Source of the DNA: Deltaproteobacteria bacterium | GTDB taxonomy: Bacteria > Myxococcota_A > UBA796 > GCA-2862545 | Length of the DNA: 64,000 nucleotides | Direction of reading: 5' to 3' | NCBI GenBank assembly: GCA_006226595.1 | Contig: SBGP01000009.1 | Location: 62,001-126,000 of the forward strand | In this document: one piece after another, positions 1-7,895 of the stretch | How positions within the stretch are numbered: position 1 is the stretch's first letter | Layout: each line of letters opens with the position of its first letter | Position numbers and translations under genes: made by a program | The notes under the pieces: generated by a model | Seen by the model: the letters and a program-made list of their open reading frames with translations, nothing else | Told to the model about the DNA's origin: nothing | Database searches by the model: none

Positions 1-2436
1 GCCCTCGACGCCATCCATCGCCTGGAAGATGCCTTCGATGCGCGCCAGGCCGTGGACTTCGAGGAGATGCTGCTCCGCGCGGTCCGCGCCGTCGAGCGTG
101 AGCCCACGCTGCGCAGCGCACTCCAGGCCCGCTACCGCTACCTCATGGTCGACGAGTTCCAGGACACCGACCCGATGCAGTGGTCGATGGTGCAGGCCAT
201 CGGTCGTCCCGAGGGCAAGCCCCGAGACCGCATCTTCCTCGTCGGTGATGCGAAGCAGGCGATCTACCGCTTCCGCGGCGGCGACGTCACCGTGTTCTCG
301 CAGGCGACGGACACCCTCGGCGACCAGGTCGTGCTGCGCAGCAACTTCCGCAGCCGCGACGTGCTCATCGACTGGTTCAACGCGGTGTTCGGGACCATCC
401 TCGGCGACCCCGAGCGGCCGGGTCTGCAGCCGTGGGAGGCCCCCTACCACGAGCTCGTCGCCGGTCGCGGCGAGGCGGGCGGCTCGGTGGTGCTCTACAC
501 CCACGAGACCGACGGGCTGCCCGGGACCGCCGCCGAGGCCGAGGCCATCGCCCGGCTCATCGCCGGCGAGGTCTTGCCCGGTCGCGGTCGCTACGAGGGA
601 GCGAAGCTCATGGACCGGGGCCTGCACCCAAGTCCGCCCGTCGCCATCCTCCTCCGCTCGCGCACCCACCTGCGCCTGTACGAACAGGCCCTCAAGCGTC
701 ACCGCGTGCCCTTCGTCGTCGCCAAGGGCACGGGCTTCTGGAGCCGTCCCGAGATCCTCGACCTCGTGAACACGGTGCACGCGCTCGCCACCGACGACGC
801 CGTGTCGCTGGTCGGCGCCCTGCGCTCGCCCCTGTTCGGCGTTCCCGACCAGGAGATCCACGACCTGCTCCACGATGCCACGAGCGCCCGCGAGGCCCTG
901 GCGAGGTGGCGCGCGGGCGAGGCTGGAGGCCCACAGCTCAAGGCCGCCCGCACCGCGTACAACCGCCTCGTCGCCCTGCGGGACCGGCTGCCGGTGAGTA
1001 CCCTGCTCCGCGAGATCGCGGCGACCACGCATGCCTGGCACGTGTGGGCCCTCGGCGACGACTGGGGTGCTGCCGAGCAGAACGCCCTGCGCCTAGTCGA
1101 GCTCGCGGCACGCTTCGACGGGCGCGGTCCCGAGGGCCTGCAAGAGGTCGCGGACTGGTTCATGGGACAGGTCGAGACCCAGGCTCGCGAGGCCGAGGCG
1201 GCCGTGATCCCGGACCGGGCGCGTGTCGTGCTCATGACCGTGCACGCGTCCAAGGGCCTCGAGTTCCCCGTGGTCATCGTGCCGGACCTCCACCGTCGGG
1301 TGTACTTCGGCGCGGATCGCACACGCATCGGGCGCATTCGCTGCGGAAGCCTCGAGGTGGCGTGCCCCGTGCCCGACCCCGATGCCCGCGTGCGCGACAC
1401 TACGCGCCCCGGACTGCTCGACGCGATCAAGGTCCAGACCGAGGACGAGGAGCTCGCCGAGCACGCGCGGCTGCTGTACGTCGCGGTCACCCGCGCCCGT
1501 GACCACCTCGTGCTCACCGGCCAGCGCATCGAGCCCAAGGGTCTGCCGAGCACGTGGATGGAGCAGCTCATGCGCCACCACGAGCCGAACCTCGTCGCGA
1601 AGGACGGCCTCGAGGTCGAAGCGCTCGACCGCCTGCTCGACCTCGACGTCGAGCCCCTCCAGCCGCCCGACAAGCTGCCCCCACCGCCGGCGAACGCCGA
1701 GCAGACCCTCGCTCCGATCGAGCCCGTCCCCGAGGTCGAGATCAGCCCGTCGAGCCTCGATCTGTACGTCATGGAGCCGGTCAGCTGGTACCGCACCCAC
1801 GTGCTCGGCATCCCGAACATGGCCGCCCGACGCCAGGACAGGGGCCGCGTGCTCGCCGCCGCCCGCGGCGACATCATCCACAGCCTGCTGGAGGACGACC
1901 TCGCCCACGATCTCGAGGTCGCCCGCGCTCGCTGGGCGGCCCGGGCCCACGCCGAGGGCCTGAAGAAGTCCGAGGTCGCCAAGCGCTTCCGCGAGCTCAA
2001 GCACCACCTCGTGCAGGCCGCCGAGGACAAGCGGCTTCGACGCGCGCTCGACGCGACCGGCTTCCCCGAGCTCAACTTCCGCCTCAAGCACGGTGAGGTC
2101 GTGCTGCGCGGCCAGATCGACCGCCTGTGGCTCGACCGCGAGACCGACGAGTGGGTCGTCCTCGACTACAAGTCCGAGCGTGTGTCGACGACCGGCGCGA
2201 TGTTCGCGTCGATGGCCCACACCCGCCAGCTGCTCGCGTATGGCTGGGCTGCTCGCAAGGTCCTCCGCGCGCACGGCGACGAGCGGCGCATCCGCGGCGA
2301 GCTCTACTACACCGAGACCGGCGACTTCTTTCCGCTCGGCACGTGGACCGACGAGGACTTCGCCGGGTTCGAGGCCCTGCTCGAGGACGTCGGCCGGTTC
2401 GCGCGTCTGGACTGGGAAGAGGTCCGCAAGCTGTAG
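1..2436 (+). CDS. AddA/RecB-like UvrD-family helicase-nuclease, 5' end cut by window
   Basis: ATP-dependent 3'-5' DNA helicase with a C-terminal nuclease, of the kind that processes double-strand ends for recombination. The reading frame is open from base 1, so the Walker A region lies outside the window. Visible motifs are VDEFQDTDPMQW (motif II), GDAKQAIYRFRGGD (motif III), NFRS (motif IV), MTVHASKGLEFPVV (motif V) and LLYVAVTRARD (motif VI). The last 200 residues carry a RecB-type PD-(D/E)XK nuclease: GDIIHSLLED, then GQIDRLWLD and VVLDYKSE with the catalytic Asp and Asp-Tyr-Lys. Motif II and III wording is closer to RecB and AddA than to UvrD or Rep. An AddB- or RecC-like partner would be expected upstream, outside the window. 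Choosing between AddA and RecB needs the missing N-terminus. Confidence 0.9.
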   Translation, partial: ALDAIHRLEDAFDARQAVDFEEMLLRAVRAVEREPTLRSALQARYRYLMVDEFQDTDPMQWSMVQAIGRPEGKPRDRIFLVGDAKQAIYRFRGGDVTVFSQATDTLGDQVVLRSNFRSRDVLIDWFNAVFGTILGDPERPGLQPWEAPYHELVAGRGEAGGSVVLYTHETDGLPGTAAEAEAIARLIAGEVLPGRGRYEGAKLMDRGLHPSPPVAILLRSRTHLRLYEQALKRHRVPFVVAKGTGFWSRPEILDLVNTVHALATDDAVSLVGALRSPLFGVPDQEIHDLLHDATSAREALARWRAGEAGGPQLKAARTAYNRLVALRDRLPVSTLLREIAATTHAWHVWALGDDWGAAEQNALRLVELAARFDGRGPEGLQEVADWFMGQVETQAREAEAAVIPDRARVVLMTVHASKGLEFPVVIVPDLHRRVYFGADRTRIGRIRCGSLEVACPVPDPDARVRDTTRPGLLDAIKVQTEDEELAEHARLLYVAVTRARDHLVLTGQRIEPKGLPSTWMEQLMRHHEPNLVAKDGLEVEALDRLLDLDVEPLQPPDKLPPPPANAEQTLAPIEPVPEVEISPSSLDLYVMEPVSWYRTHVLGIPNMAARRQDRGRVLAAARGDIIHSLLEDDLAHDLEVARARWAARAHAEGLKKSEVAKRFRELKHHLVQAAEDKRLRRALDATGFPELNFRLKHGEVVLRGQIDRLWLDRETDEWVVLDYKSERVSTTGAMFASMAHTRQLLAYGWAARKVLRAHGDERRIRGELYYTETGDFFPLGTWTDEDFAGFEALLEDVGRFARLDWEEVRKL

Positions 2437-2439
2437 GCG

Positions 2440-2958
2440 CTACTCGCGCCGCTTGCCCACGTCGACCGAGAACCCGAAGTCCGCGATCACGTACACCGTG
2501 GGGCCGCCGGCATCCGGAAACACCGCGGCGGTGAGCTCGGCGACGGCGCCGAGACGCCCATCCACGACATCGTCGAGGGTGTAGTCCAGGCCGATGCCAC
2601 CGCCAAGACCACTGCGGTGGATGATGCCCGGCGCCGAGCCGATGGTGGCGAGCACCGGGTACTCGGCGAGCACGTCCGCTGGCGTCTCGTGGAAGTGGTA
2701 GAAGCCACCCTGCACGTAGAAGAGGTCGCTCGCGTAGTAGCGCCCCTGGACCTCGACGCTGCCCAGCGAACGCGACGCCTCGGTCATGTAGCCTTCACGC
2801 GCCCCGACCGAGACCGCGGCCCGACCGAAGTTCACCGCGAGGTCTCCGCTGGCGGAGCCCCCCAAAGACGGAGGCCCTGCCGCCGCCCCCAGCTGGCCGG
2901 TCAAGGTGACCGGGGTGGGAGGCGACGCCAGGGCCGCGGTGATGAGCGTGAGGATCAT
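2440..2958 (-). CDS. Secreted hypothetical protein, outer-membrane-barrel-like
   Basis: Unrecognised 172-residue protein. It begins with a short hydrophobic signal-like stretch (MILTLITAALASPP) and continues as alternating hydrophobic and polar residues rich in Gly, Tyr and Phe (GRYYASDLFYVQGGFYHF, TVYVIADFGFSVDVG), which suggests a small beta-barrel or other exported beta protein. It lies 3 bases after the stop of the DUF4397 lipoprotein gene on the same strand and is the last gene of a four-gene run starting near 6969, so co-expression with those envelope proteins is likely. It meets the helicase-nuclease gene tail to tail with a 3-base gap. The barrel assignment is inference from composition only. 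Confidence 0.7.
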   Translation of the reverse strand: MILTLITAALASPPTPVTLTGQLGAAAGPPSLGGSASGDLAVNFGRAAVSVGAREGYMTEASRSLGSVEVQGRYYASDLFYVQGGFYHFHETPADVLAEYPVLATIGSAPGIIHRSGLGGGIGLDYTLDDVVDGRLGAVAELTAAVFPDAGGPTVYVIADFGFSVDVGKRRE

Positions 2959-2961
2959 CGA

Positions 2962-3969
2962 CTACTGGGCGGGCGGGCCACCGACGGTCACCTGGTCCGG
3001 AACCGGACACAGGTCGCTGTAGATCAGGGCGGCGCCAACGGTCGGGCCGTTCTGCGGCTGACCGTCGAAGTTCGGGTTGTCGACGAGCACCACGAGGTAC
3101 TGGCCGGACAGGTCGATGCTCTCGGCCGTGGTCTCCGGGACCTCGTCGCCGTTCAGGTCGAGCATGTAGTCCGTCTCGGGGGTGCCATCGCCGTTGAGGT
3201 CGAGCACGCACTTCACGAGATCGGCCTGCGACGGCATGATGAAGAAGCCGTCCGGGGTGCCATCGGCGTTGTCGTCGATGGCGATCAGGCCACCGCCCGC
3301 ATCGGAGAGTTCGAAGTAGCTACCGAACTGGCCGTAGGCGTGACCGGCGTTGATCGAGGCGAGGCCAGCGAGGTCCGCACCCGCCCACACGTCCGTGCCG
3401 CTGACGGCGAGCGTGTTGGCCGCGCCGTTGAACACGTTGAAGCGGACGTTGCCGCTGGCCGGAGCCGTACGGTCATCGGTCTGCACGTTGTGCGCCGGGT
3501 CCGGAATCGAGAAGGTCGAGCCGTTCTGGAAGCCGTAGAACACGCCGGTCACGTAGCTGCTCGCGCCGATGGTCACGGTGCCGCTGTCGTACACGACCGC
3601 GTTGCTGTTGTCCGCGTCATGCAGCTGCACGGAGTACGGGCCGGGCGGGTAGTCGGGCACGAAGCCACTGGAGCCGTAGGTCGGGAGCGGCACGGTGGTC
3701 ACCGGGCCGGCGCCAAGCAGGCCGAGGAGCACGTTGAGCGTGCTATCCGTCGGGTCGGCAACCAGGTGAACGATACGTACGCTGGACGAGTTGTCCGTGT
3801 CGGTGTCCGTGTCGGTGTCCGTGTCCGTGTCCGTGTCCGCGTCGGTATCGGTGTCGGTATCGGTATCGGTCTCTTCGTCCGTGGCCGGCTCATCTTCACC
3901 GCCGTTGCAGGCAGCAATGGACAGGGCGGTGGCGACGAGGGCGGAACCGAGAAGCAGCTGAAGTCGCAT
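2962..3969 (-). CDS. DUF4397-like lipoprotein with Thr-Asp repeat linker
   Basis: 335-residue exported lipoprotein. The N-terminus MRLQLLLGSALVATALSIAAC is a signal peptide ending in a lipobox with Cys21. Next comes a Thr-Asp dipeptide tract (about residues 33-60), probably a flexible surface spacer. The rest resembles DUF4397 domains: VRIVHLVADPT, then LPTYGSSGFVPDYPPGPYSV and later FNVFNGAANTLAVSGTDVW, the 'mood of extracellular beta-sandwich' typical of that family. Two Asp-rich segments (DLNGDGTPE) look like calcium-binding or dockerin-like loops. The stop is 3 bases before the following small secreted protein gene. The role is unknown; surface attachment or cell-envelope function is inferred from the lipobox and context. 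Confidence 0.8.
   Translation of the reverse strand: MRLQLLLGSALVATALSIAACNGGEDEPATDEETDTDTDTDTDADTDTDTDTDTDTDTDNSSSVRIVHLVADPTDSTLNVLLGLLGAGPVTTVPLPTYGSSGFVPDYPPGPYSVQLHDADNSNAVVYDSGTVTIGASSYVTGVFYGFQNGSTFSIPDPAHNVQTDDRTAPASGNVRFNVFNGAANTLAVSGTDVWAGADLAGLASINAGHAYGQFGSYFELSDAGGGLIAIDDNADGTPDGFFIMPSQADLVKCVLDLNGDGTPETDYMLDLNGDEVPETTAESIDLSGQYLVVLVDNPNFDGQPQNGPTVGAALIYSDLCPVPDQVTVGGPPAQ
3792..3873 (-). repeat. Thr-Asp coding hexanucleotide repeat
   Basis: On the plus strand this stretch is a run of GTGTCC, GTGTCG and GTATCG hexamers, encoding about 14 Thr-Asp dipeptides in the lipoprotein linker. The near-perfect unit could change length by strand slippage without shifting the frame, since the unit is six bases. 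Confidence 0.85.
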
Positions 3970-4000
3970 GGGGTCTCCTCCGGGGGGGTGCCCGTGGAGC

Positions 4001-5716
4001 CTACCTGCGAGATCGGAGAAGTGAAAGAGGTGTCAAGAGGAGCCACCAGGAGATTACCTGCGAACCCGCATGACAACCGCACTCGCGAGCCCCACCAAGT
4101 TGTGGATCCGAGCCCAACAAGAACTCATCGAGGTTGGAGTACCCGTCCCCATCGGGGTCTTCCTGACTGTCATCTCGGGTCGGATCGAGCCCGTTCTCGC
4201 TCTCCCACAGGTCATCCATGCCGTCGTGATCATGGTCGGGAGACATCACCGGGGACCAGTCCAGGTCCTCCCCGGGGTCGAGCTCCACCGGGACCGTGAA
4301 CAACGCCAGTCGCTCCTGGGGGTAGTACACATCGAGGAAGTCCGGGTCCGCCTCGCACCAGGAGGTGTAGGTCGCCTCGAGGCGCCACGAACCCGCGGGC
4401 AAGCCCTGCATCGCGTAGCTGCCGTCGCGCGCGGTGACCGCGAGGAACTGCTGCCCCGTGCCCGCGTGGATCGCCGCGACCGTGGCCCCGTAGACCGGGG
4501 TCCCGTCGGCCTGCTGCGCGACACCGCGGACCGCGCTGCCCGCGACCAGGGGCAGGTCGCCGAGGTCGTTGTCCCCTTCCGCGACCTCGATGGCGACGGG
4601 CTGGCCCACGGCATCGACCCAGGGTCCGTCGAGGTAGCCCTCGTCCGCCGCATACACGGAGAGGCTGTAGGTGCCGGGATGCAGCCGGTCGACCACGAAG
4701 CCCCCGTCGGCGTCGACCAGGGCCGCGACTCCGACCGTGCCGTCCGTGTTGGTGAGCAGCACCGACGCGCCCTCGAGCGAGGTCGGGGCGTCGAGGTGGC
4801 CCGACAGGCGACTCTCGAGCGGCATCGTCAAGTCCAGGCCGGTGGCTTCGGTGCCTTCGTCGAGCACGTCCACGCGCTGGGCCGGCCGATCGGCGTCCGG
4901 GAGGTAGGTGGTCGCGAAGCCGGGTGCCCGCGCCCAGGTGAGGACCGCGCCTGGCGGCAGCCCACTCGCGGTGTAGCGCCCCTCGGAGATCGGCACCTGA
5001 ACCAGCTGGGAGGGGCTGTACGCGCTGACGTCGCCGATGAGGATGGGTCCGTCGGGACCGTCGACCCGACCGCTGACGCTCACGCCGGGCAGCACCTCGA
5101 ACTCGCCGATGTCCTCGGAATCACCGGGACTCACCGTCCACGTGGGCGCCTGATCGCGCAGATAGGTCGCGCCGACGTACTGGTCCGGAAGACCGTCGAG
5201 GTCGACCTGCAGCGCGAACGTGCCGGAGGTGTACGCCTCGTTGTCGGCCGGCAACCCTCGGATCGCGAAGCGACCGTCCGCGTCGGTCGTGGCCCGCCGG
5301 GACACGGCCTTGGGAGTGGTCTCGGCGGTTCGGGCGTTGACCGTCGCACCGGTCACCGGCGCACCGTCGCCGTCGACCAGCCGTCCCGCGAGCTCGGCGC
5401 CAGGGGCCAGCCGCTGGGTGAAGCTCGGGCTGAGGCCATCTCCGAGATCGAAGACGGTGGCCGGACAGATGTCGAGGATGCCGGGCACCCAGACCTCGGC
5501 CAGGTTGCGGTCCTGCGGCGGCACGAGCCGCACGCGCCAGGGGCCCGCGGGCAGGTCGATCGCGAACCCTCCGTCCGCATCGGTATAGGTCGATCCGTAG
5601 GTGAAGCGATGGTCGTAGACGACCACCTGCACGCCTTCCACGCCGACTCCCGACGGGTCCTCCACCCGCCCGGTGAGCGGCGCCGCCATGGCGACGTGGA
5701 GGAGGACGGCGATCAC
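4001..5716 (-). CDS. Surface protein with repeated carboxypeptidase-regulatory-like domains and MYXO-CTERM-like tail
   Basis: 571-residue exported protein. I start it at the GTG whose last bases overlap the stop of the upstream gene (GTGA overlap at 5713-5716), because it opens with a signal peptide (IAVLLHVAMAAPLTG). The open frame continues further upstream, but that part only mirrors the neighbouring gene. The body is a chain of beta-sandwich repeats of the carboxypeptidase-regulatory/SdrD-B type (GRVEDPSGVGVEGV, DADGGFAIDLPAGPW, ADGRFAIRGLPA, DGSYAMQGLPAGSWRLEA). Near the end, DHDHDGMDDLWE and DPDGDGYSNLDEF are thrombospondin-3-like calcium loops. The C-terminus, ECGCHAGS followed by a hydrophobic helix and RSRR, matches the MYXO-CTERM sorting tail, so a rhombosortase-like protease probably anchors it at the outer surface. 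Confidence 0.85.
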   Translation of the reverse strand: MIAVLLHVAMAAPLTGRVEDPSGVGVEGVQVVVYDHRFTYGSTYTDADGGFAIDLPAGPWRVRLVPPQDRNLAEVWVPGILDICPATVFDLGDGLSPSFTQRLAPGAELAGRLVDGDGAPVTGATVNARTAETTPKAVSRRATTDADGRFAIRGLPADNEAYTSGTFALQVDLDGLPDQYVGATYLRDQAPTWTVSPGDSEDIGEFEVLPGVSVSGRVDGPDGPILIGDVSAYSPSQLVQVPISEGRYTASGLPPGAVLTWARAPGFATTYLPDADRPAQRVDVLDEGTEATGLDLTMPLESRLSGHLDAPTSLEGASVLLTNTDGTVGVAALVDADGGFVVDRLHPGTYSLSVYAADEGYLDGPWVDAVGQPVAIEVAEGDNDLGDLPLVAGSAVRGVAQQADGTPVYGATVAAIHAGTGQQFLAVTARDGSYAMQGLPAGSWRLEATYTSWCEADPDFLDVYYPQERLALFTVPVELDPGEDLDWSPVMSPDHDHDGMDDLWESENGLDPTRDDSQEDPDGDGYSNLDEFLLGSDPQLGGARECGCHAGSQVISWWLLLTPLSLLRSRR

Positions 5717-6969
5717 GACGCCTCCTGCTTCTCCGCCTGCTTCTCGGCCTCGCGCTCGTCCGTGGCCGGCGGCTCGGTCTCTTCGGTGGGCTCGGCGTCC
5801 TTGCGGCGACGGGTGCGCACGAGCTCGCTCACGCGGGCGAGATCGGCGAGCTCTTCGCGGTGTTCGGGGACCCGCGCGAGGTCCTGGCCGTACCAGCGCA
5901 CCAGGGTCTCGAGCACGTCGGCCGCGTGCGCCGAGGTCTCGACATCGGGCTCGGAGTCCCCGCCGACGAAGGCCAGCGCGCGGTAGCCCATGAGCGTGGC
6001 CATGCGGGCATCGGTCGCGCCGCCACGGTCGACCATGGGCAGGCGCACACCCGCCCAGCGAAGGCGCTCGACCAGGGCCGGCCCGGTGGGTCGGTGGTGC
6101 TGCGCGTGCAGCGATCCCTCGCTGACCGCGGCCTGCAGAGGGGCGGAGCCCGGCTCGTCCAGGGCGAGGACCAGGCACGGCTCCGGCAGCGTGTTGTGGT
6201 GCAGCTCGAGAAAGGCCCGCATGCCACCCTGAAAGGCCCGACTGCAGCCGGTAAACGCGACGTACACGTCCACCCCGGGCACGGGACGGGTGGTGAAGCG
6301 GCGCACCAGCTCGAGGGCGACGACCGGTGCCGTCGCATCGTCGCGTCCATCGCTGGCCCGGTGCGAGAAGGCGCCGAAGGCCACGGTCGCGGCGAGCACG
6401 AGCAGGGCGACGACGTACATCTCGAGCGTTCGGCTTCCCCAGCCTTCTCCGAGCGTGCGCAGGGCGTTCAGCGTGAACACGACCAGGGCCGCCGCGAACA
6501 CGAGCTTCATCGGGCGCCAGCTCGGCCAGCGTCGGCGATCCAGGGCTCGCCAGCGCGGCGCATCGAGGGGGGCCGCAATCACGACGGCGCCATTCGCCGC
6601 CTCTCCGGCGGCGGCGCGCACCACGAGGTTGTAGGACGCTTCGCGTGGGAAGGGCCAGCGAAGCAGGGTGAAGCGACCGGTTCCCTCACCGAATAGCGAG
6701 GCCGTCACCGCCGCGGTCACGAGCAGGCCCACGTAGGGCTTCCAGAACCCGAGCACGCCGCCGATCAGGAGCAGCGCGGCGTGAAGCCCCGTCGAGAACG
6801 CCGGGCTCACGTGAGCGACGAAGCCCTCGGTCCGTGCCTTGACCTCCGCGGGCAGGCGCTGCTGGACCACGTGCAACATCTCGCGCTCGCCCTCGGAACC
6901 AGCCCAACGTCCGGCCACCCCGGCAAGCACCTCGAGGTCCTCGGCCATGCGCGCACGCGCTTCGGTCAT
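5713..6969 (-). CDS. M28-like membrane protein with degenerate metallopeptidase site
   Basis: 418-residue protein resembling an M28 (aminopeptidase Y-like) domain interrupted by about four membrane segments (FSTGLHAALLLIGGVLGF, VGLLVTAAVTASLFG, MKLVFAAALVVFTLNAL, MYVVALLVLAATVAFGAF). The ATG at 6969 is chosen because GAGGAG sits 5 bases ahead of it; a GTG two codons earlier would leave no spacing. Only traces of the zinc site remain: APLDAPR stands where family members have GAHYDS, GRDDATAPVVALELV keeps the Asp pair, and CSRAFQGGMRAFLE lacks the Glu-Glu pair. The C-terminus is a charged Glu/Lys tail. It heads the minus-strand run and overlaps the next gene by 4 bases. Peptidase activity is doubtful. 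Confidence 0.75.
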   Translation of the reverse strand: MTEARARMAEDLEVLAGVAGRWAGSEGEREMLHVVQQRLPAEVKARTEGFVAHVSPAFSTGLHAALLLIGGVLGFWKPYVGLLVTAAVTASLFGEGTGRFTLLRWPFPREASYNLVVRAAAGEAANGAVVIAAPLDAPRWRALDRRRWPSWRPMKLVFAAALVVFTLNALRTLGEGWGSRTLEMYVVALLVLAATVAFGAFSHRASDGRDDATAPVVALELVRRFTTRPVPGVDVYVAFTGCSRAFQGGMRAFLELHHNTLPEPCLVLALDEPGSAPLQAAVSEGSLHAQHHRPTGPALVERLRWAGVRLPMVDRGGATDARMATLMGYRALAFVGGDSEPDVETSAHAADVLETLVRWYGQDLARVPEHREELADLARVSELVRTRRRKDAEPTEETEPPATDEREAEKQAEKQEAS

Positions 6970-7085
6970 CGACACTCCTCAGCTGCAAGCGTATCGCGGC
7001 GCGGACCTCGCGCCCGCTGCCGCGTGTGTGTGAGTCGCGACGCCCTCCCCTGCCCGCGCTGCCCTTCGGCGTGCAGCCTCCGGGC

Positions 7086-7116
7086 TTGACAGCCCTCCGG
7101 TCACCCGGCCTATCGT
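7086..7116 (+). promoter_or_regulatory. Sigma-70-like promoter for the subtilase-porin-gluQ run
   Basis: A perfect TTGACA (7086-7091) is followed after 19 bases by TATCGT (7111-7116; 4 of 6 matches to TATAAT). The spacer is slightly long. It lies 30 bases ahead of the subtilase-like start codon in the only gap between divergent genes here, so it probably drives the subtilase-like, FadL-like and GluQ genes. Confidence 0.5.
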
Positions 7117-7145
7117 GGCCGCCACGACCGCGAGGACCACACCGC

Positions 7146-7895
7146 ATGCGCTACCTGGGCAAGGAATTCACCGGCAAGGGCGTCACCATCGCCATCGTCG
7201 ACTCTGGCATCGACGTCAGCGATCCGCGGCTTGCCGGCGCTGAAATCGAGGGATGGTCGATCGAGCTCGGCGCGACCGGGCACGCCCTTCTGTCCTCGGA
7301 CTTCCACGACGAGAACGGACACGGCACCGAGATCGCCGCCGCCGTGCGCTCCCGCGCGCCGGACGCGAAGCTCCTCGCGATCAAGATCATCAAGAAGCAG
7401 CTGCGCACCACCGCCGAGCTCATGGCGGCCGGGATCGAGACCGCGGCGCGCAACAACGCCACGGTGATCAACCTGTCGCTGGGTACCGCGAAGATGGGCA
7501 AGGCCCTGCTGCTTCGCGACTGCTGCGCCAACGCCGAGGAGGCTGGCAGCGTCGTGTTCGCCGCCGCCCACCCTCAGGGCAACGTCGCCTACCCGGCGGA
7601 TCTCCCCGAGACCGTCGGCGTGCAGGCGCACCCGGACTGCCCCGCGGATCGCTACTTCTACTTCAACCCGAAGCGCTTCCGGAAGAAGGAGTGGGGCACG
7701 CTCTCGGGCAAGTTCCTCACCCACGGCTGGGACCTGCGGAACAACCGCAAGTGGCGCGGCTCGGGCATGGCCACGGCCTACCTCTCGGGTGAAGCCGCCT
7801 GCCTCGCCGAGGCCCTCGCCGGGCACCCGCTCGACACGCTGATCCAGACCCTCAAGGACCGGGGCCTGGTGCCGGTGCCGCCCGAGTACGCGTGA
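7146..7895 (+). CDS. Subtilase-like (S8) protein lacking the catalytic serine
   Basis: 249-residue protein with a compact subtilisin fold and no signal peptide or propeptide, so probably cytoplasmic. The Asp motif (TIAIVDSGID, Asp19) and His motif (NGHGTEIAAAV, His59) are intact. The usual GTSMATPHVAG box reads GSGMATAYLSG, putting Gly207 where the nucleophilic Ser should be. The oxyanion-hole Asn is also missing: FAAAHPQGN stands in place of AAAGN. The ATG at 7146 follows GAGGA at a suitable distance. The stop overlaps the next gene's start (TGATG). It is either a pseudoprotease acting by binding, or an enzyme using the shifted Ser206. The function is unknown. Confidence 0.85.
   Translation: MRYLGKEFTGKGVTIAIVDSGIDVSDPRLAGAEIEGWSIELGATGHALLSSDFHDENGHGTEIAAAVRSRAPDAKLLAIKIIKKQLRTTAELMAAGIETAARNNATVINLSLGTAKMGKALLLRDCCANAEEAGSVVFAAAHPQGNVAYPADLPETVGVQAHPDCPADRYFYFNPKRFRKKEWGTLSGKFLTHGWDLRNNRKWRGSGMATAYLSGEAACLAEALAGHPLDTLIQTLKDRGLVPVPPEYA

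Noticed and set aside
3792-3873. Possible CRISPR-like direct repeats
   Set aside because: The unit is six bases, has no spacers and encodes an in-frame Thr-Asp linker.
2617-4299. Long plus-strand frame across the DUF4397 lipoprotein region
   Set aside because: It runs antisense to genes with a signal peptide and known domains, and its repeats mirror the Thr-Asp tract as Val/Arg repeats.
4001-6178. 725-codon version of the MYXO-CTERM repeat protein
   Set aside because: The first ~150 residues are an Arg/Pro-rich shadow of the M28-like gene, and a signal peptide begins at the GTG overlapping its stop.
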